A stretch of 32,304 nucleotides of DNA, from assembly GCA_027459785.1 (NCBI GenBank), contig DAIDGU010000074.1:1-32304 (forward strand), in the 5' to 3' direction. A program made the position numbers and the translations under genes. The notes below the pieces were generated by a model. That model worked only from the letters and a program-made list of their open reading frames with translations, ran no database searches and was not told where the DNA came from. The stretch is from Ktedonobacteria bacterium. Its GTDB lineage: Bacteria > Chloroflexota > Ktedonobacteria > Ktedonobacterales > JACDGC01. The first letter of the stretch is position 1; each line of letters starts with the position of its first letter. Positions 29,426 through 32,304 of this stretch are shown here, in pieces.

Positions 29426-30028
29426 TCACGCCTCCCCACCCGCCAGCGCGGCGGCGATGGCATGCAGCGCGGCGGTGGGCGTGGGGGCGCGCAGGGGCAG
29501 CGGCGTCGCCTCGGCATGGATGAAGCCGTGGTCGATCATATGCTGAAACAGATGCAGCAGCGGCGCGTAATAATCCGCCGGATCGAGCAGGATAATCGGT
29601 TTGGTATGCTGGCCAAGCTGGCGCGTCGTCATGACCGTAATCAGTTCATCCAGCGTCCCCAGCCCGCCGGGCAGGATGATGAAAGCGTCGGCATGCGCCT
29701 CCATCCATTCCTTGCGGTCGTGCATGCTATTGGTGATGACCGTACGGGTGGAATGCTGGCTGGTCCAGCCGTTGGCATCCATGAAGGCCGGCAAAACGCC
29801 GATGGCCTCGCCACCGCCCGCGATCACGCCGTCACACACCGCGCCCATCAGCCCCCGGCTGCCCGCGCCATAGATCAGCGCGGCATGGCTTGCCGCCAGT
29901 GCCGTCCCCAGGTCGCGCGCCAGCTCACGATAATCCGCCACGCCGGGCCGCGACGCGCAAAAGACCGCGACCGCTCGCCCGCTCAGATCAGGATATGCAC
30001 TGGTCTCCTGCTGCTGCGCTTCCTGCAT
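29426..30028 (-). CDS. LOG-family protein (TIGR00730; cytokinin riboside 5'-phosphate phosphoribohydrolase type)
   Basis: The 200-residue protein carries the LOG signatures: VFCASRPG near the start, IYGAGSRGLMGAVCDGVIAGGGEAIGVLP, the RK of MHDRKEWM and the PGGLGTLDELITVMT motif (PGGxGTxxE). LOG enzymes cleave nucleoside 5'-monophosphates to base and ribose 5-phosphate. In bacteria their role is often general nucleotide housekeeping. ATG 30026-30028 has AAAGGAGG eight bases upstream, one of the best ribosome sites in the window. It is convergent with murB. It belongs to the same superfamily as the SLOG protein at 25.9-26.4 kb, but nothing links the two beyond being about 3 kb apart. Confidence 0.93.
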   Translation of the reverse strand: MQEAQQQETSAYPDLSGRAVAVFCASRPGVADYRELARDLGTALAASHAALIYGAGSRGLMGAVCDGVIAGGGEAIGVLPAFMDANGWTSQHSTRTVITNSMHDRKEWMEAHADAFIILPGGLGTLDELITVMTTRQLGQHTKPIILLDPADYYAPLLHLFQHMIDHGFIHAEATPLPLRAPTPTAALHAIAAALAGGEA

Positions 30029-30086
30029 GCAACGAACCTCCTTTGCCGCGAAATCACACCAACCACGCGATGGCTGCCCGCATGCG

Positions 30087-30130
30087 CTCCCCTCGCCATC
30101 CGCAGATGGGGAGGGGCCGGGGGTGGGGCC
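30087..30130. repeat. Dispersed hairpin repeat, copy 4, beside the lipoprotein stop
   Basis: CTCCCCTCGCCATC and GATGGGGAGGGG stem around CGCA, followed by CCGGGGGTGGGGCC, ending three bases before the stop of the CrtC-like lipoprotein. Orientation relative to the gene is the same as copies 1 and 3. Confidence 0.8.
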
Positions 30131-30133
30131 ACC

Positions 30134-31234
30134 CTAGTACCCCGTCAGTTCAGTATACCCCTGGCCGGTGACGGCTTGCCCGTCGAGGGTGCCAGTGATG
30201 CCGCACGCGCCCTCCCAGTACGTGTTGCCGGTCGAAGCTGTCGTCACCAGTTCTTGATCCAGCACCGCCGGCGTGATGGTCAGTGCGCCACCCGGCAGCG
30301 TCAGCCGCCAGCCGGAAGGATAAGTCACGTGCGTGACGGGGCTGGTCCACGTGCCGGTGGCCTGCTCGCTGATCTGGCTGGGATCGACCGCCGTGGTGAC
30401 GCCCTGGGCATCCACCCGCGAGCCAACGACCGAGATGATGTTACCATGCGCGTCGCGGATGCGATAGATCATGTACTCCACATCATTGCTGAGTTGGATG
30501 CTGAACCAGTCCCAGCCGATGCCCGCCGTCGGGATGAAGTTGCCCCATTGATGGTCCATCCATGCCAGGCCGGTGACGGGGATCGTCGCGCCGTGGTCGG
30601 TGATCGTGCCGCTGACGGCCATGTGCGTGCGCGAATAGTAGTACGAAAAGCCGCCGATGCCATAGGTGATCAGGCCGTTGCCGTTGTGCAGCGCGGGCGG
30701 TTTCTGGCTGCTGAGATCGAGGCTGATCGCGTAATCCGGCAGGGCGGCAGCCAAATGATCCTGGCCGTTGACGCCGCGCATCGTCCACCCGTTGATCGCC
30801 AGATTGAAGCCCGTCGTTGTTGTGCCGTTCGGTAGCGGTGCATTCGGCTCGCTCAGTTCGCGCTGATCATAGTGGAACTGGTCGCGCGTGATGTCCGTCA
30901 CGGCGTAATGGCCGATGTAGATCGGCGGCAGCCCGCCGCGCAAAACCTGGAAGAAGGTCAACTCGAAACCGTATTGATGTGCCGCGCCCGTCGCGTCCGT
31001 CCCGTTGAAGTGGCCGGTGTAATACCACCATTCGGTCATGTCGGTATGCGGCGCTTCGTCCTGGGGCAGCCGTAGCGGCGGCAGGGGGGCCGCCGTCGGG
31101 GTGGGTGGGGCGGCGGGCAGCGCATGCCCACGTGGCACCACGCCCGGCACACCACAGCCGGCCAGCAGCGCCAGCGCGAGAATAAGCCAGGGAAGCCGAT
31201 ATTTGGCAATGCAGTATCTGTGCAACCGTTGCAT
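30134..31234 (-). CDS. CrtC/AttH lipocalin-like secreted lipoprotein
   Basis: The 366-residue protein has a lipoprotein signal (hydrophobic LPWLILALALLAGC; lipobox Cys about residue 26) and a Pro/Ala/Thr linker (PPTPTAAPLPP). The rest matches CrtC-like double lipocalin proteins: EWWYYTGHFNGTDATG at the start, YGFELTFFQV, SYYYSRTHMAVSGTI, WMDHQWGNFIPTAGIGWDWFSIQL and a C-terminal EGACGITGTLDGQAVTGQGYTEL. CrtC hydrates carotenoids, but many relatives are secreted proteins of unknown substrate, and no carotenoid gene is nearby. ATG 31232-31234 has GAGG ten bases upstream. The extended -10 TG-C-TATGAT (hexamer 31296-31291) and a 5' stem-loop precede it. Confidence 0.85.
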   Translation of the reverse strand: MQRLHRYCIAKYRLPWLILALALLAGCGVPGVVPRGHALPAAPPTPTAAPLPPLRLPQDEAPHTDMTEWWYYTGHFNGTDATGAAHQYGFELTFFQVLRGGLPPIYIGHYAVTDITRDQFHYDQRELSEPNAPLPNGTTTTGFNLAINGWTMRGVNGQDHLAAALPDYAISLDLSSQKPPALHNGNGLITYGIGGFSYYYSRTHMAVSGTITDHGATIPVTGLAWMDHQWGNFIPTAGIGWDWFSIQLSNDVEYMIYRIRDAHGNIISVVGSRVDAQGVTTAVDPSQISEQATGTWTSPVTHVTYPSGWRLTLPGGALTITPAVLDQELVTTASTGNTYWEGACGITGTLDGQAVTGQGYTELTGY

Positions 31235-31253
31235 CGGTGAAGATCCTCTAATC

Positions 31254-31299
31254 GACCATGCCTGTTGGGTCGCTGCATGGTCCACCTTCGATCATAGCA
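31254..31299 (-). promoter_or_regulatory. Lipoprotein promoter with a perfect 8-bp inverted repeat in the leader
   Basis: Leftward TG-C-TATGAT (hexamer 31296-31291) predicts a start near 31284. GACCATGC (31254-31261) and GCATGGTC (31275-31282) then form a stem with a 13-base loop at the 5' end of the mRNA, or a split operator. No clear -35. Confidence 0.45.
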
Positions 31300-31415
31300 C
31301 GGCGACGCACGGCTGAGGGAAGAGGATCGTGGCAATCACCGCTGAACCCACTGCCGTTTCGCGCACGCGGGGAAAGAATGTTCTAGCATGTGCGACCACC
31401 AAACACACCAGGGCA

Positions 31416-31444
31416 TTGACAGCCCGCGTGGTTCATGGTACAAC
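31416..31444 (+). promoter_or_regulatory. Promoter of the DdrA/Rad52-like gene
   Basis: TTGACA (31416-31421), 17 bases, TACAAC (31439-31444), with TG-G before the -10. Same hexamers as the methyltransferase promoter. Confidence 0.7.
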
Positions 31445-31482
31445 GTAGTATAGAACAGATTTTCCATAAGAAAGGGGAAATC

Positions 31483-32175
31483 ATGGCAGAAGTTCAACAG
31501 CAAGCGCCCTTTCCGCAAGGTTGGCGCATCGCCCAAGATTTTAATCCCCAGGCGCATATCATGCAGATCAAGGGGAAAGATTATCTGAACGTGCAGAACC
31601 GGCTGATCTGGTTCATCCGCGATCAGCGGGCGCTCATCGCCGCCGGCCTGGCCCAGACCGCGTACACCATCCAGACGGAACTGGTGGAACACGACCGCGA
31701 CCAGGGGTGGGCGCATTTCAAGACCTATGTGCGCGACGTGCTGGGCAACGAGGCGACGATGTACGGGTCCGAGTCGGTGCGCGACTTTCCCGACTATATC
31801 GAAAAAGCCAGCACCAAGTCGCTGGGCCGCGCCTTGCTGCTCTTGGGCTATGGCACCGCCTTCACCGCTGAGATCGACGAAGGCGAGCGCGTGGTCGATG
31901 CCCCCGTGCCGCCGCGCCCGGCGTCAGCCCCGGTGAGCGCGCCGCGCCCCGTGCCGGCTGCTCCGCCGCGTCCGGCTCCCGCGCCCGTCGCGCGTCCCGC
32001 GCCAGCCAGCGCCGCTGAAGCCCTGGCCACCGACCGCCAGATCACCAGCATCCGCAAACTCTGCGCCGCCCTGGGCCGCCCGGAGCCGGACCTCGCCACG
32101 CTCACCTTCGCGGCAGCCCGCGACCTGCTGACGCAGCTCAGCCAAGCTTATAGCGAAGCGCGCCAGGCGAGCTAG
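31483..32175 (+). CDS. DdrA/Rad52-like single-strand DNA annealing protein (tentative)
   Basis: The 230-residue protein has an N-terminal domain of about 130 residues: KGKDYLNVQNRLIWFIRDQ, then AYTIQTELVEHDRDQGWAHFKTYVRDVLGNEATMYGSESVRDF, and the block DYIEKASTKSLGRALLLLGYGT. That last block resembles the 'E-x-A-x-T-x-A-x-GRAL' helix of phage and DdrA/Rad52-type recombinases. A Pro/Ala-rich linker (residues 145-185) leads to a C-terminal helical domain (ATDRQITSIRKLCAALGRPEPDLATLTFAAARDLL) of a kind often seen at the end of such proteins. It could bind or anneal single-stranded DNA. The family call is from pattern memory. ATG 31483 has AAAGGGGAA at good spacing and a strong promoter. Its stop overlaps a convergent frame. 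Confidence 0.6.
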   Translation: MAEVQQQAPFPQGWRIAQDFNPQAHIMQIKGKDYLNVQNRLIWFIRDQRALIAAGLAQTAYTIQTELVEHDRDQGWAHFKTYVRDVLGNEATMYGSESVRDFPDYIEKASTKSLGRALLLLGYGTAFTAEIDEGERVVDAPVPPRPASAPVSAPRPVPAAPPRPAPAPVARPAPASAAEALATDRQITSIRKLCAALGRPEPDLATLTFAAARDLLTQLSQAYSEARQAS

Positions 32176-32303
32176 CCCCTGTGGGCGTTGTCCAGCGTGC
32201 GACAACGACGTTGCTCCCGCTTGATGAAATCATCAGGAAATTGGGGTGGGAACCAGCGGGTGTGGAACGGCGGGCGGGTGTCAACGAGCGTGAGAGACGA
32301 TGG
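32172..32303 (-). CDS. C-terminal end of an unidentified protein (partial)
   Basis: A 43-codon frame enters from the right edge and ends in TAG at 32172-32174, sharing CTAG with the stop of the opposite gene. It reads VDTRPPFHTRWFPPQFPDDFIKRE and ends RTLDNAHRG. G/C-ending codons and lack of stops fit a coding tail, and the convergent layout is common here. The family is not recognised. It may be a chance frame. Confidence 0.35.
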   Translation of the reverse strand, partial: PSSLTLVDTRPPFHTRWFPPQFPDDFIKREQRRCRTLDNAHRG

Positions 32304-32304
32304 G

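Overview
The window reads as chromosomal DNA of a high-GC, free-living bacterium with a peptidoglycan wall, an SOS response, ECF sigma factors and housekeeping-type promoters (several TTGACA-N17-TACAAT-like sites). The gene set (KaiC-like double ATPase with a receiver, bifunctional nuclease, FemAB-type transferase, acyl-ACP desaturase, zinc-ribbon membrane proteins, lipoproteins with TPTP-rich linkers) and the dispersed palindromes suggest a Chloroflexota member, possibly near Ktedonobacteria. That placement is inference; no rRNA or tRNA is visible.

Layout. 1-500: end of an unknown gene, two possible tiny genes and a terminator-like repeat. 0.5-6.1 kb: hflX and a divergent FemAB-like gene, a zinc-ribbon membrane protein with a 45-residue membrane protein behind it, an ECF sigma factor with an odd repeated tail, and a stromal-type acyl-ACP desaturase. 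6.5-11.5 kb: KaiC-like ATPase plus receiver (overlapping), an orphan FecCD-type permease, and a coupled ECF sigma/anti-sigma pair. 11.6-17.5 kb: CocE-type hydrolase, RibD-C reductase, lexA with a clear promoter and SOS-like boxes, divergent bifunctional nuclease, a twin-CxxC protein, and a decayed REP-associated transposase between arrays of its presumed palindromes. 17.5-22.3 kb: aldehyde dehydrogenase, lipoprotein, methyltransferase, glutaredoxin-thioredoxin reductase fusion.

22.5-26.5 kb holds the most interesting locus: a five-gene minus-strand operon made of a SLOG-type Rossmann protein, two SLATT-like membrane proteins, an unassigned Rossmannoid protein and a six-helix membrane protein fused to a NUDIX hydrolase. 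One promoter with an extended -10 and a CRP/FNR-like palindrome near -42 appears to drive it. By analogy with SLOG/SLATT systems it may be a nucleotide-signal-gated membrane effector (conflict) system with a built-in ligand hydrolase. That is a hypothesis.

26.7-32.3 kb: murC (unusual P-loop), a 218-bp imperfect hairpin, murB, a LOG-family phosphoribohydrolase, a CrtC-like secreted lipoprotein, a DdrA/Rad52-like protein and the tail of one further gene. Repeats are a strong theme: four copies of a C-rich/G-rich hairpin, three of them directly at stop codons, and at least seven GACAGACA/TGTCTGTC palindromes.
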